From assembly GCF_002994635.1 (NCBI RefSeq), contig NZ_PVNL01000069.1, positions 62,001 to 126,000 on the forward strand: a stretch of 64,000 nt of DNA, in the 5' to 3' direction. The translations under genes were made by a program, and so were the position numbers. This DNA comes from Enhygromyxa salina. GTDB taxonomy: Bacteria; Myxococcota_A; Polyangia; Nannocystales; Nannocystaceae. Positions 40,613 through 52,080 of this stretch are shown here, one piece after another. Every line of letters begins with the position of its first letter. Position 1 is the first letter of the stretch. The notes under the pieces were generated by a model. That model was not told the origin of the DNA and searched no databases. It worked only from the letters and a program-made list of their open reading frames with translations.

Positions 40613-40840
40613 ACCAGGACCTGGCCAGGGGGTCAGGGCAGCCACGAGTGCATGTTGTCGCTGCCGCCTCAGTGGCACCCCACACGGATCCGGTGGCGCC
40701 GCGCTCGGCAACCAGTGGCCAAGCCTTGGCGTCCACCTAGGTCGTGGCGACAGTGTCGGCCACACGGGCCATGGCGGACAGGAAAACTAACCCTGCTGTC
40801 GGCCTGCGCCGGACCGCCGCGTTCGTGTTAGAACCGGACC

Positions 40841-42304
40841 ATGAAGCGCTTGGACTGGTTGCGAGTGTCCCTGTTGGCCGGCTTGACCGGGTGTGCCGTC
40901 GACGTCGAAGACGGCGGAGCAGAAGGCCAGACGACGACGAGCATGGGCTCCGGCTCGACCACCAGCGGTGGTTCGGAGGGCACCGACACCGACACGAGCA
41001 CGGGCGAAGATGGCCCCGTGTGCGAGGACGTCTGCGAGGGCGTCGAGATCGCCGAGGGCGTCGTCGAGTGTGCCGACGGTCGCATCAACCGGGTCGGCGG
41101 CGGCACCTTCGATCCGGCCATCGACGCGCCCGGCTGCCTCGGGACCGAGGAGGTCCTCGACTGCACGAGCGACGCGGAGTGCCCGGGCGAGTACAGCAAG
41201 TGCATCAGCGCGACCTCGTTCCTAGAGGGCGATGAGTTCACCTACTGCGGCTGCGTCTCGGCGTGCGCGACGGACAGCGACTGCGACGAGGACAGCGCGT
41301 GTGTGCCACCGGGCGTGCTCGAAGGCCTCCCCAACTGGCCAACCTGCATCGCGGGGGGCTGCACGATCAACAGCGACTGCGGGGAGTGTGGCGAGTGCGG
41401 GCTCGGGGCGTTCGACGACGGATGCGGCTGGAACCAGACCGCCGAGTGCCGGACGACCAGCGATGCCTGCAATACCCACGACGACTGCGACCCTGGTGCG
41501 GGCTGCTTCCCGCACTACGACGAGACCTGGACCTGCGAGTACTCCGGCTGCGCGATCGGGCGACCGCTGCTCGTCAACGCCCACCCATGCACGGCCGCGC
41601 CGTGCGAACGAACCGACTGGGCCGAGCTCGCGCCGGGCGTTTGCGCGCTCGCCGAGGATCCGCAGCTCGCCGCTCACTGGGCAGAGATCGCCGCGCTGGA
41701 GCACGCCTCGGTCGCGAGCTTCGCTCGGTTCGGCAGTCAGCTGCTGGCCCTGGGTGCGCCGGCTCGGCTGCTGCTCGCGTGCAAGCAGGCCGCGCGCGAC
41801 GAGGTCGAGCACGCGCGGCTCGCCTACGGCCTGGCGTCTGCCTACGGTGGCGCGCCGATCGGACCTGGGCGGCTGGATCTGCATGATCTGGTGGTCGAGG
41901 CCAGCTGGCGCGAGGTCGTGCACGGGTTGATCGTCGAGGCCTGCGTCGGCGAGACGCTGGGCGTCGCCGAGGCCATGGCCGCCGCCGAGCGAGCGCGCGA
42001 GGGGGCCGTCCGCGAGGTGCTCGAGCGGATCGCCGCCGACGAGCTGCGCCACGCACAGCTCGCGTGGCAGAGCCTCGAGTGGTTGCTCAGTGATGCCTCG
42101 GTCGATGCCGACGATCGGCGGTGGGCGCTCGCGCTGCTCGACCGGACCATCGCCTCGGTCGGCGAAGCCAGCGGGAGCGCGAACGATCTCGGTCGGCCGG
42201 ACGACGGTGTACTCGGCGGCCGACGGCGCGCCCAGCTGCACGGCGAAGCGAGCGCCCGGGTGCTCGCCCCGCTCGCCCAGGCGCTCATCAGCGGCCAAGC
42301 TTGA
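40841..42304 (+). CDS. Lipoprotein with Cys-rich region and ferritin-like domain
   Basis: 487 residues. The signal peptide VSLLAGLTGC ends in a lipobox, a Ser/Thr/Gly-rich linker follows, then a Cys-rich exported region (about residues 60-265). From about 278 to 440 there is a ferritin-like four-helix domain with the expected iron ligands: 'EIAALEHASVASFARF' (E), 'DEVEHARLA' (E..H), 'VEACVGETLGVAEAM' (E) and 'DELRHAQLA' (E..H). An exported lipoprotein with a di-iron ferritin-like domain would sit in the envelope, possibly for iron or peroxide handling. No close relative is named from sequence. Confidence 0.8.
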   Translation: MKRLDWLRVSLLAGLTGCAVDVEDGGAEGQTTTSMGSGSTTSGGSEGTDTDTSTGEDGPVCEDVCEGVEIAEGVVECADGRINRVGGGTFDPAIDAPGCLGTEEVLDCTSDAECPGEYSKCISATSFLEGDEFTYCGCVSACATDSDCDEDSACVPPGVLEGLPNWPTCIAGGCTINSDCGECGECGLGAFDDGCGWNQTAECRTTSDACNTHDDCDPGAGCFPHYDETWTCEYSGCAIGRPLLVNAHPCTAAPCERTDWAELAPGVCALAEDPQLAAHWAEIAALEHASVASFARFGSQLLALGAPARLLLACKQAARDEVEHARLAYGLASAYGGAPIGPGRLDLHDLVVEASWREVVHGLIVEACVGETLGVAEAMAAAERAREGAVREVLERIAADELRHAQLAWQSLEWLLSDASVDADDRRWALALLDRTIASVGEASGSANDLGRPDDGVLGGRRRAQLHGEASARVLAPLAQALISGQA

Positions 42305-42319
42305 GGCTACTGCCGCGCG

Positions 42320-44803
42320 CTACGCCTTCACGCGCAGGTTCCGGGGATCATACAGCGGGGCCAACGACGCCCGGGCCGGGTAGCGACGATCCGCGATCTC
42401 GACCTCCCACTTGCCCGCGTCGAGGTACGCCTGATCGAGCGCGACCCCTTCAGCCTCGATCATCGCCAACCCCACCGCCCCGCCGAGCGTGTGCCCGTAC
42501 GACGCCGCGCGGATGTACCCGACCTCGACGCCGTCGCGCAGCACCAGCTCTGCGTGGAACATCAGCGGCTCGGGATCCTCGATCAAGATCTGCACGAGCT
42601 GCTTGCTCAGCGGCCCGGCCTGTTTCTGCGCGCGCACGGCCTCGCAGCCGATGAACCCACCTGGCTTGTCGAGCCGCACCGCGAACCCGAGCCCGGCCTC
42701 GAGCACGGTGTCGGTGTTGTCGATGTCGTGGCCATAGTCGCGGTAGGCCTTCTCCATGCGCAGGCTCGATAGCGCCTTGAGCCCGGCATGTCGCAGCCCG
42801 AGCGGAGCACCCGCGGCGACGATCCGATCATAGACGTGCAGGGCCTGCTCGGTCGGAATGTACAGCTCGTATCCAAGCTCGCCCAAATAGGTGATCCGCA
42901 CGCAGATCACTCGCGCAAACCCAATGTCGAGCTCGGCGACGCTGCGAAACCCAAACGCCTCATTCGAGAGATCATGGGTCGTGACCGCCTGCATCAGCTC
43001 GCGCGAGCGCGGCCCCTGAACATTGAGCTGCGCATAGCCAGACGTCACGTCGGTCACGAACGCGTGGGCGTCAGCCGGAAACTGCCGCTGCATCCACGTG
43101 TGGACGTGGCGATGGGCGGTGTCCGAGGCGACGACCAAGAACCGCTCGGCGTCGAGCTTGGTGACCGTCAGATCAGCCTCGAGCTTGCCGTCGTGGTTGA
43201 GCCACTGCGTGTAGGTGATCCGCCCGGCCTTGCCGTCGACCTTGTTGGCGCTGAGCCGCTCGAGCGCTGGCCCGGCGTCGCGGCCCTGGACCAGGAATTT
43301 GGCCATGAACGACATGTCCATCACGACCACGCCCTCGCGCGCGGCCGCGTGCTCTTGCGCCCAGTTACCAAACCAGCTCGGTCGCCCCCACGACAGCGGG
43401 CCCGGATCTGGCTGCTGGCCCGCGCCCGCGTACCAGTCGGCGCCCTCCCAGCCCGAGACATCCCGAAAGTAGGCCCCCTGCGCGACCAGCCGCTCGTAGA
43501 ACGCGGAGGTCTTGGCCCCGCGCGCGGTCTGCATCGAGCGGGTGGGGTAGTGACACTGGTAGACCATGCCCAGCGACTCGACCGTGCGCGTCGCTCGATA
43601 CTCGGGGTTGGCCTGGTAGCCGTGCAGCCGGTCGATGTTCATGTACGTGACGTCGACGTCGGGCCGCCCAGTCGAGATCCAGTGGGCGAGCACGCGGCCG
43701 AGCCCGCCGCCGGTCAGGATCCCGATCGAGTTGAGCCCCGCGGCGACGAAGTAGTTCTTCAGCTCCGGGGCCTCGCCCACGATCGGCGCGAGGTCGGGGG
43801 TGAAGCTCTCGGGCCCGCAGAAGAACAGCTTGACGCCCGTGTCGAGCGCGACGGGGACGCGGCTCATGGCCTTTTCGAGGTAGGGGCTCATGCGATCCCA
43901 GTCGGGCGCCAGGGTCCCAAACGAGAAGTCCTCGGGCACGCCGCCCACCTTCCACGGCGCGCAGACTGGCTCGAACAGGCCGATCATCAGGCCGCCGCCC
44001 TCTTCACGAAAGTACCCGTACGAGCCCGGGTCTTCGAGCACGGGCCAGCTCGACGACAGCTCGGGGATCGGCTCGGTGATCAAGTAGTAGTGCTCGGCCG
44101 ACTGCAGCGGCACGTTCACGCCCGAGCGCGCGGCCAGCTGCCGGGCCCACATGCCTGCGCAGTTGACCACGACCTCGGCCTCGATGTGGCCGTGATCGGT
44201 GTCGACCCCGGTGACCACGCCGCGCTTTTGGGTCACGCCGGTCACCGCCACCCCCTCGAGCACCTTCGCGCCTTGCATGCGCGCGCCCTTGGCCAGGGCC
44301 ATCGTCACGTCGACCGGGTTCACGCGCCCGTCACCTTCGACATAAAAGCCAGCCAGGATGTCGCGCGTATCGGCGAGCGGGAATCGATCTTTGACCTCGG
44401 CCGGCGAGATCTCGTGGACCTCGACGCCGCAGTGGCGGTTGAAGGCCGAGACCCGGCGGTACTCCTCGAGGCGGTCCCGATCACCCGCGACCTCGATGAA
44501 CCCGATCGGCGCGAACCCGGTGCTCTGCCCGGTCTCGGCCTCCAGCCGCGAGTACAGGTCACGGGTGTACAGGCGCATCTTTGTCGAGGTCTCGGAGGTC
44601 GAGCCGAAGCAGACCATCAGGCCAGCCGCGTGCCAGGTCGTGCCCGAGGTCAGGCGATCACGCTCGAGCAGCACCACGTCACGCTCGCCCATGTGCGCGA
44701 GGTGGTAGGCGACGGAGGTGCCGATCACGCCGCCGCCGATGACGACGACGCGTGCTCGCGAAGGGAGCTGGGGGGCCATCGCGGGCATGTAGCAGAGATC
44801 CAT
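42320..44803 (-). CDS. Sarcosine/dimethylglycine dehydrogenase-like FAD enzyme with folate (GcvT) domain
   Basis: 827 residues. The DAO-type FAD domain (about 15-400) begins RVVVIGGGVIGTSVAYHLAH, with the 'TSGTTWHAAGL' covalent-flavin-type segment. The C-terminal part is the aminomethyltransferase/GcvT fold ('ITYTQWLNHDGKLEADLTVT', then 'YLGELGYELYIPTE') and the GcvT C-terminal domain. This matches the dimethylglycine/sarcosine dehydrogenase family, which demethylates glycine derivatives and passes the one-carbon unit to tetrahydrofolate. Starts at 44788 and 44779 are possible; no strong ribosome site decides. It is a single-gene unit, convergent with the ferritin-like lipoprotein. Confidence 0.9.
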   Translation of the reverse strand: MDLCYMPAMAPQLPSRARVVVIGGGVIGTSVAYHLAHMGERDVVLLERDRLTSGTTWHAAGLMVCFGSTSETSTKMRLYTRDLYSRLEAETGQSTGFAPIGFIEVAGDRDRLEEYRRVSAFNRHCGVEVHEISPAEVKDRFPLADTRDILAGFYVEGDGRVNPVDVTMALAKGARMQGAKVLEGVAVTGVTQKRGVVTGVDTDHGHIEAEVVVNCAGMWARQLAARSGVNVPLQSAEHYYLITEPIPELSSSWPVLEDPGSYGYFREEGGGLMIGLFEPVCAPWKVGGVPEDFSFGTLAPDWDRMSPYLEKAMSRVPVALDTGVKLFFCGPESFTPDLAPIVGEAPELKNYFVAAGLNSIGILTGGGLGRVLAHWISTGRPDVDVTYMNIDRLHGYQANPEYRATRTVESLGMVYQCHYPTRSMQTARGAKTSAFYERLVAQGAYFRDVSGWEGADWYAGAGQQPDPGPLSWGRPSWFGNWAQEHAAAREGVVVMDMSFMAKFLVQGRDAGPALERLSANKVDGKAGRITYTQWLNHDGKLEADLTVTKLDAERFLVVASDTAHRHVHTWMQRQFPADAHAFVTDVTSGYAQLNVQGPRSRELMQAVTTHDLSNEAFGFRSVAELDIGFARVICVRITYLGELGYELYIPTEQALHVYDRIVAAGAPLGLRHAGLKALSSLRMEKAYRDYGHDIDNTDTVLEAGLGFAVRLDKPGGFIGCEAVRAQKQAGPLSKQLVQILIEDPEPLMFHAELVLRDGVEVGYIRAASYGHTLGGAVGLAMIEAEGVALDQAYLDAGKWEVEIADRRYPARASLAPLYDPRNLRVKA

Positions 44804-45001
44804 GCCGATCGGCCAGGAGCGCTGCGACCATGGATTCGACCCCCACCGGGACTGATTTTATCGCGTCGCTGCTCGGGGTCGGGACCGCGCGAGTTGACTC
44901 TGGGTGTCATGGGCCCCAGACGTCGTCGCATGTTCTCGGGGTAATTGGGCAAACGTAAGATCGCGCGCTATTGCGGGCCCTATCGCACTACCATCTGTCA
45001 C

Positions 45002-46684
45002 ATGAAGCCACGAGCTGGTCTGCATTTACACGGGGTGACCGTGGCGTGTTGCGTGAGCCTCGCGATGATCGCGTGCGGGGGCGATGACCCCGTGACCGAC
45101 ACGCAGGCCGAGGATGGCACCACGGGCGACGGCGACGGCGACGGCGACGCCAGCGACTCGGGCGACGGCGACGGCGAGGTCCCCGACGCGGGGATGAAGC
45201 TGCCCGCGCGGCGTCTGAGTCACTTCGAGTATCAGAACACGCTGCGCGATCTGTTCCCGCACATCGAGGTCCCGGTGTTCGACATGACCGCCGACCCCAG
45301 CTCCGAGGGGTTCGACAACGACGGCGAGGCGCTGGTGCCGTCGGGCCTGTTGATCGAGCAGTACGACAACAACGCGCGCGCGATCGCCAAGCTCGCGACC
45401 GAAGACCTCCCCACGCTGCTCGGCTGCGATCCGGCCGAGGGTGAGAGCTGCGCGCAGCTGTTCGTCGACGAGTTTGGCCGCCGCGCGTTCCGCCGCCCGC
45501 TGACCGCGGCCGAGCGCGCCGACTTCATGGCGTTCTTTCTCGAGTCACCCGGCAGCGCCGACATGCGCGTCGGTGCCGAGCTGACGCTGCAGCTGTTCTT
45601 GCAGAGCCCGCAGTTTCTGTATCGACTCGAGCTCCCGGCCGAGGGCGAGGAGCTGCCCGCCGCCGGAGAGTTCGCGCCGCTGGGCGAGCACGAGGTGGCC
45701 TCGCGCATGTCCTACTTCCTGTGGAGCTCGATGCCCGACGAGACCCTGCTGGCCGCCGCCGACGACGGGGCGCTCTCGACCCCCGCGCAGCTCGAGGCCC
45801 AGGCCCGGCGGATGCTCGCCGACGATCGGGCCAAGGACGCGTTCTTGCACTTCCACGAGCAATGGTTCGACCTCGGACGGATCGACACGGTCTCGAAGCT
45901 GCCCGAGCACAACTTCGACGACCAGATGCGGGCCTCGGCCAAAGAGGAGTCGCTGCGCTTCATCGAGCACGTGATCTTCGACGAGGACGGGACGCTCGAC
46001 GATCTCCTGACCTCGAATCGGACCTTCGTCGACGAGCGGCTCGCGGCGATCTACGGGGTCGCGCCGCCCGAGCCGGGGGTCTGGGCGGAGGTCGAGCTCG
46101 ACCCGACCCAGCGCGCCGGGTTCATGACCCAGGTCGCGTTCTTGGCCGGGCACGGGCACCCGCTCAACCCTTCGCCCGTGCTGCGCGGGGTCTACAGCCT
46201 CAAGGACGTGCTGTGCTGGCCGCTCGGCGCCCCGCCGCCGGTCGCCGAGGCCATGATGATCCCCGAGGCGCCCGACGGGCAGACCAACCGCGAGGCCTAC
46301 GAGGCTCTGACCGCCGCCGACGAGTGCCAGTTCTGCCACGAGATCATCAACCCGGTCGGCTTCGCGTTCGAGCACTACGACACGCTCGGGGCCTGGCGTG
46401 ACCAGGACAACGGCAACCCGGTCGACGCCTCGGGCCACTTTCAAGAGGCGATGTTCAACGGCGCGCCCGAGATGATGAGCCAGCTCGCGCAGCGCTCGGA
46501 CGTGCACCGCTGCGTGTCCAAGAAGTGGCTGCGCTTCGCCTACGGTGGCGGCCGCGTGCTGCTGACCCCCGACATCTTGCCGCAGACCGAGGGGAGCTTC
46601 GCCGACGCCGACTTCTCGATCACCGAGTTGATGGTGGCGATCGTCACCCACCCCCGGTTTAGCAGCTACGCGGCACCTAACTGA
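45002..46684 (+). CDS. DUF1592/DUF1588/DUF1595-type lipoprotein
   Basis: 560 residues from the ATG at 45002 (an upstream ATG at 44945 is not credible: the signal peptide starts at MKPRAG). The lipobox is ACG-type near residue 24 (SLAMIAC), with a GDGDGDGD linker. The rest matches the DUF1595/DUF1592/DUF1588 block common in planctomycetes and myxobacteria: GRRAFRRPLTAAERADF, LRFIEHVIFDEDGTLDDLL, then CQFCHEIINPVGFAFEHYD with a c-type haem-like CQFCH motif. The usual N-terminal partner domain is reduced. It is followed 19 bp later by the DUF1552 gene, its typical partner. Confidence 0.85.
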   Translation: MKPRAGLHLHGVTVACCVSLAMIACGGDDPVTDTQAEDGTTGDGDGDGDASDSGDGDGEVPDAGMKLPARRLSHFEYQNTLRDLFPHIEVPVFDMTADPSSEGFDNDGEALVPSGLLIEQYDNNARAIAKLATEDLPTLLGCDPAEGESCAQLFVDEFGRRAFRRPLTAAERADFMAFFLESPGSADMRVGAELTLQLFLQSPQFLYRLELPAEGEELPAAGEFAPLGEHEVASRMSYFLWSSMPDETLLAAADDGALSTPAQLEAQARRMLADDRAKDAFLHFHEQWFDLGRIDTVSKLPEHNFDDQMRASAKEESLRFIEHVIFDEDGTLDDLLTSNRTFVDERLAAIYGVAPPEPGVWAEVELDPTQRAGFMTQVAFLAGHGHPLNPSPVLRGVYSLKDVLCWPLGAPPPVAEAMMIPEAPDGQTNREAYEALTAADECQFCHEIINPVGFAFEHYDTLGAWRDQDNGNPVDASGHFQEAMFNGAPEMMSQLAQRSDVHRCVSKKWLRFAYGGGRVLLTPDILPQTEGSFADADFSITELMVAIVTHPRFSSYAAPN

Positions 46685-46703
46685 GCGACAGGAGCTCACG
46701 ACC

Positions 46704-48244
46704 ATGAAGATCAAACACGCTGACATCCGCTCCCGCCGCCGCTCGGCCCCGTCCTCCCCCCAGTCGACCAAGTCGACCAAGTCGACCGCGCTGCGTCGCC
46801 GACAGTTCCTGCAGGCCGCAGGGGTTGGCGGCGCGTCGCTGTTCTTGCCCAGCATCTCGCGTGACAGCCACGCCGGGCCCAACGACGGGCCGCCGTGTCG
46901 GCTCGTCGTGTTCTTCCACGAGCACGGCGTCTACTACGACAGCTGGAAGATGCGCCTGCCCAACTCGCCCGCGTCGGATCAGCTCGACTTCGAGTTTGGT
47001 CTCGGCAACCTCAGCCAGGCCGAGTTCAGCCCGATCCTCGCGCCGCTCCACGCCCACCGCGACAAGATGATCGTGCTCGACGGGCTGGCCTACCTGACCG
47101 CGATGTCCGACCCCTACGGCGACGGCCACGCCAAGGGCTGGATGACCGCGATGACGGGCAACTACGCGCGCGAGACCTACGACGAGGTCAAGAGTCACGC
47201 GCTCACGCCGTCGTTTGATCAGGTCATCAAGCAGATCGTGCGGGCCGAAGATCCCTCGCTCACCGATCTCGCGTCGCTCGAGTACGGGATCCGCCCGTGG
47301 GACGGCACCTTTCACCAGATGCACTACGGGCTCGATCCGCAGGGCAGCGCGATCAAGGTCCCGCACGTGGTCGATCCCGCGGCCGCGTTCGCAACCTTGT
47401 TCCCGGACACCCAGGGCGACCCCGTCGCGGCCGCGCGCACCGACGTGCTGGCTCGGGCCGCGGCCCAGTACGAGCAGCTGATGCCGCGGCTGTCGAGCGA
47501 GGATCAGACCAAGCTCGAGCTGCATCGCGAGCTGATCGCGGATCTCCAAAATCGCGTCGAGGCCCTCGAGAACCTGGTCTGCGACGAGCCGATCCTCGAG
47601 CCCTGGAACGGCGGCTGGGAGTGGACGCCCGAGATGTACGGCTATCGGCTGCCGGCGATGCTCGATCTCGCCAGCGCCGCGCTGTCATGCCGGATCAGCC
47701 GGATCGTCAGCTTTCAGACCGACGTGCCGCCGATCTCGATGCTCGGTGGGGCCGGCGACTATCACCACGACTTCGCGCACCAGTCCGCGCCGGGGGCGGG
47801 TCAGGACAAGGTCGACGTGGTCACGGCGCAGGGGGCCGCGCACGCCGGGCAGGTCGCGCTGATGGCCGACAAGCTGGCCGCGATCCCCGAGGACGGGGGC
47901 ACGGTGATGGACAACACGATCATCTTGTGGATTAGCGAGCTCGCGACCGGCGGCCACACCCACGATCAGGTGCCCGTGGTCATGATCGCCGGCAAGAACA
48001 CCCCCTTCGCGACCGGTCGGTACCTGCGCTTCGGTCAGACCACGCCGCGCCCGGTCCCGCAGGGGCAGGCCTGGTACCCCGAGGGCCTCGTGGGTCAGCC
48101 CTACAACCCGCTGCTGGTCTCGGTGATCCAGGCCATGGGCGGCGAGCAAAACCACTTCGGGCGCAAGAGCATCACGGGCACGTTCCCGGGTGGCGACACC
48201 GTCGAGATCGGTCTGACCGGTCCCATGACCAGGCTGTACGGCTG

Positions 48245-48245
<1 letters not shown>
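46704..48245 (+). CDS. DUF1552 family Tat-exported protein
   Basis: 513 residues. The N-terminus has a twin-arginine signal (RRRQFLQAAGVGGASLFLPS at about 32-51). The mature part is DUF1552: FFHEHGVYYDSWK, then 'GHAKGWMTAMTG', 'ISRIVSFQTDVPP' and 'DNTIILWISELATGGHTHDQ' with conserved His/Asp near the C-terminus. The pairing with DUF1592 proteins suggests a joint periplasmic function, as in planctomycete paralogue pairs; the substrate is unknown. Its stop overlaps the next start by one base (TGATG). Confidence 0.9.
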
Positions 48246-49420
<1,175 letters not shown>

Positions 49421-49458
49421 CGCAGCGGGCCCCACCTCACAGGATCAGCCGCGCAGGG

Positions 49459-50145
49459 TCACCCGCGCGCAGCCACGGGGAAGTCCAGGAACACGTGCTT
49501 GACCTCGCCGCACATATACGTGTCGTCGAAGAACTCCACGCTGCCGTCCTCCACGGAGTAGCGCGCGCCGATGAGCCCGACCTCACCAGCCTCGATCATC
49601 GAGCGCAGCACGACGCTGTTCTCGATGACCATCTCGACCGAGCGGCGGACCTGCAGATCCGTGACGTTGCGGACGAAGGTCGTGTTGCTCGACGTTCGGT
49701 TCTCCTTGGTCTCTTGCTCGTGGTAGACGGCCGGCTGAATCTTGTTGAGCAGCGTGGAGAGGTGCCCGAGCTGGACATCGTCACACGCGCCCTTGATCGC
49801 CCCACACGCGGTGTGGCCAAGGATCACGACGAGCTTCGAGCCGGCGTAGCGGCACGCGAACTCCATCGAGCCTAGCACGTCGTCGTTCACGACGTTGCCG
49901 GCGAGCCGCACGCTGAACACGTCGCCGAGGCCCTGATCGAAGATCAGCTCGGTCGAGGTGCGGCTGTCGATGCAGCTCAAGATCACCGCGAAGGGGAACT
50001 GGCCTTCGCTGGTTTGGTTGACCTGCTCGAGCAAGTCGCGGTGGGCGCGGAGGTTGTTGGTGAACCGCTCATTGCCCTCGCGCAAGAACGCGAGCGCCTT
50101 GGCGGGGGTGACGGTGGCTTGGGTTTCTTTGGTGTGTGTTCGCAT
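49459..50145 (-). CDS. Beta-class carbonic anhydrase
   Basis: 228 residues. The zinc site of beta-carbonic anhydrases is complete: Cys58-x-Asp60-x-Arg62 (CIDSR) and His111-x-x-Cys114 (HTACG). The surrounding blocks (SRTSTELIFDQGLGDVFSVRLAGN; VVILGHTACGAIKGA) are typical. It interconverts CO2 and bicarbonate in the cytoplasm. No signal peptide is present. The length is normal. Confidence 0.95.
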   Translation of the reverse strand: MRTHTKETQATVTPAKALAFLREGNERFTNNLRAHRDLLEQVNQTSEGQFPFAVILSCIDSRTSTELIFDQGLGDVFSVRLAGNVVNDDVLGSMEFACRYAGSKLVVILGHTACGAIKGACDDVQLGHLSTLLNKIQPAVYHEQETKENRTSSNTTFVRNVTDLQVRRSVEMVIENSVVLRSMIEAGEVGLIGARYSVEDGSVEFFDDTYMCGEVKHVFLDFPVAARG

Positions 50146-50171
50146 CTGGTTGTTTTGAAGTTGGGTCGTCC

Positions 50172-52010
50172 CTAGTCGGGGATCACGACCGGGAACTCGA
50201 GGGTGTTGTTGGTGTAGTCGCGCTCGTTGAGGGTGGGCTGCGCGTGGGCCGGGCGGGGCTGGTTGAGGGTCGCGCGCAGCATATAATTACCCGGAGGCGT
50301 GTCGGTCACGTCGACCCACTGACACGGCAGCCCCGCCTCGTAGACGTCGGTGAACCCGCGGCTCACGCCCTGGTTCGCGCAGTCGAATTTGGGCAGCTCG
50401 AACGGCCAGGCCCAGCTGTTCTGATCGAGCAAGCAAAACGCCTGCTTGTGCCCGGTCGCCACGACGGTGTCGCCGTCGAGCAGCTCGTAGCGCGCAAATT
50501 CATCGAAGTGGTAGTGGTCGTGACACGCGCTGTAGTGGAACAGATCGGGCAGGTTGGCGGGGACACCCAGCGCCATGTCGGTCGAGCCGATGTTGGGGGT
50601 TGCGAGGGTGAACAGCATGACCGTGCGCCAGCCGGTCGAGCCCACGCAGCCCTCCAGCAGCTCACAGGTGGCGTCGGTGATGAAGATGTCGGTGAACAGC
50701 GGCTCGATGAAGGTCGGGTCGACGATCAGATCGGGTGCGTCGCAGCCGAGCGGACCGGTGCCAGGGTCGGCCGGGGTCGGCGGCGGGTTGTCGAAGTCGA
50801 GCCCCGCGACCGGCTGCTCGCAGCGATGCACGCCGACGTTGACGGCCCCCTGCGAGCAGCACAGCAGCTCACCGGGGCACGGGTTGGCCAGCGTCGGATC
50901 ACACGCCCCGCCCAGCGCGGCCGCGCAGACGCTTGGATCGTCGTAGGCATGGACCGAGACCGAGTCGATCGCCGCCTCGAGGATCCCCGCGCCCGAGTCG
51001 GTCGCGGTGATCCGCAGGCGCGAACCCGCGGCCATCGGCAGCCCACACGCGACGTACTCCCGCGGGCTCCAGGCGTTGAGCGCCAGCTCGGTCGTCGCGG
51101 TCTCGAGCAGCTCGAGATCATGGGCGTCGTAGCCGTCGGGGGCGGCGTCGTTTGGGACCAGCAGCTCGACCTTCAGGGCCGGGCCCGACAGCAGCTCGGA
51201 CTTGTAGAAGAACCGCTGCAGCCGCACGCTCGCCGTCGCGGCGCCGCTCAGATCAAAGGCCGGCGAGGTCAGGATCGTCGCGCCCCCCGACACGTCAGCT
51301 TGGTCCGCCAGCCCATCCGGGTTTTGGCCGGTGAAGGTGCAGCTGGTCCCGCCTGCGCACACGCCAGGTTGCGAGCGCTCGCCGTCGTTCAGCGCCTCTC
51401 GGGGATCGCCGCGGACCCACGCGCCGGAGCTCGCGTCGCCCGACACCGCCCAGCCGAGATCCTCGTCGAAGGGATCCACGAACACGGTCTCGCTGAGCCC
51501 GTCGCCGATCGTCGAGAAGGTCCACGCTTCGCTCTTGGGTGAGCTGCGCGTCGGGTCGTCGAGCTCGAAGGCCTCGACCTGCCACACGTAGCTGCGCTCG
51601 AGCGCGAACAGCAGCGGACCCACGCACGGACCCTCGTAGCCGGCCTCGGGCTCGAGCACGCCCTGCGTGAGCACGGTGTCGTCGATGAACACGCGGTAGC
51701 GCAGCGGCTCGCCCTCGGGATCGTCGACCAGGTTCCAGCACAGCTCGGTCTCGATCGGGAGCTGGGTCGCGCCGTCGCTGGGGCTGCTCAGGGTTGGCGC
51801 AGGTGGGAGCTCATCGGTGCCCGTGCCCGTCTCCGTCGTGGTGTCGGTGTCGGTGTCGGTGTCGGTGTCACTCTCGCTCTCCGTTGTAATCTGCGTGTCC
51901 GAGCTCGCGCTCGAGCCATCGTGCTCGGCCTGCTCGGTGCCGTCCGAATCCGCGCACGCGAGCAGCGACGCCAAAGCCGCCAGCCGCAGGAGCGCGCGTC
52001 GAGTCTGCAC
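50172..52010 (-). CDS. Lysyl-oxidase-like copper lipoprotein
   Basis: 612 residues. The signal peptide ends LACADSDG-, followed by a (DT)n linker (DTDTDTDTDTTTETG). Middle part: a fibronectin/beta-sandwich-like region (about 65-170) and a jelly-roll-like region. The C-terminal 200 residues match the lysyl oxidase domain: 'LPDLFHYSACHDHYHFDEF' (Cu-binding His at about 495-500), 'HKQAFCLLDQNSW' and 'GNYMLRATLNQ'. Such enzymes use copper and a lysyl-tyrosyl-quinone cofactor to oxidise amines; bacterial members are surface exposed. The carbonic anhydrase gene follows 26 bp after its stop. Confidence 0.85.
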   Translation of the reverse strand: MQTRRALLRLAALASLLACADSDGTEQAEHDGSSASSDTQITTESESDTDTDTDTDTTTETGTGTDELPPAPTLSSPSDGATQLPIETELCWNLVDDPEGEPLRYRVFIDDTVLTQGVLEPEAGYEGPCVGPLLFALERSYVWQVEAFELDDPTRSSPKSEAWTFSTIGDGLSETVFVDPFDEDLGWAVSGDASSGAWVRGDPREALNDGERSQPGVCAGGTSCTFTGQNPDGLADQADVSGGATILTSPAFDLSGAATASVRLQRFFYKSELLSGPALKVELLVPNDAAPDGYDAHDLELLETATTELALNAWSPREYVACGLPMAAGSRLRITATDSGAGILEAAIDSVSVHAYDDPSVCAAALGGACDPTLANPCPGELLCCSQGAVNVGVHRCEQPVAGLDFDNPPPTPADPGTGPLGCDAPDLIVDPTFIEPLFTDIFITDATCELLEGCVGSTGWRTVMLFTLATPNIGSTDMALGVPANLPDLFHYSACHDHYHFDEFARYELLDGDTVVATGHKQAFCLLDQNSWAWPFELPKFDCANQGVSRGFTDVYEAGLPCQWVDVTDTPPGNYMLRATLNQPRPAHAQPTLNERDYTNNTLEFPVVIPD

Positions 52011-52080
52011 CCGCGGAGTCTAACCGAGTTCAAACGATGTCTGAGCAGTGCGCAATGGAAATGTCCCACAACACCACACT

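Noticed and set aside
40613..40840. N-terminal extension of ATPase copy B to 40765
   Set aside because: The extension is Pro/Arg-rich without similarity to copy A, and a better start with a ribosome site exists at 40612.
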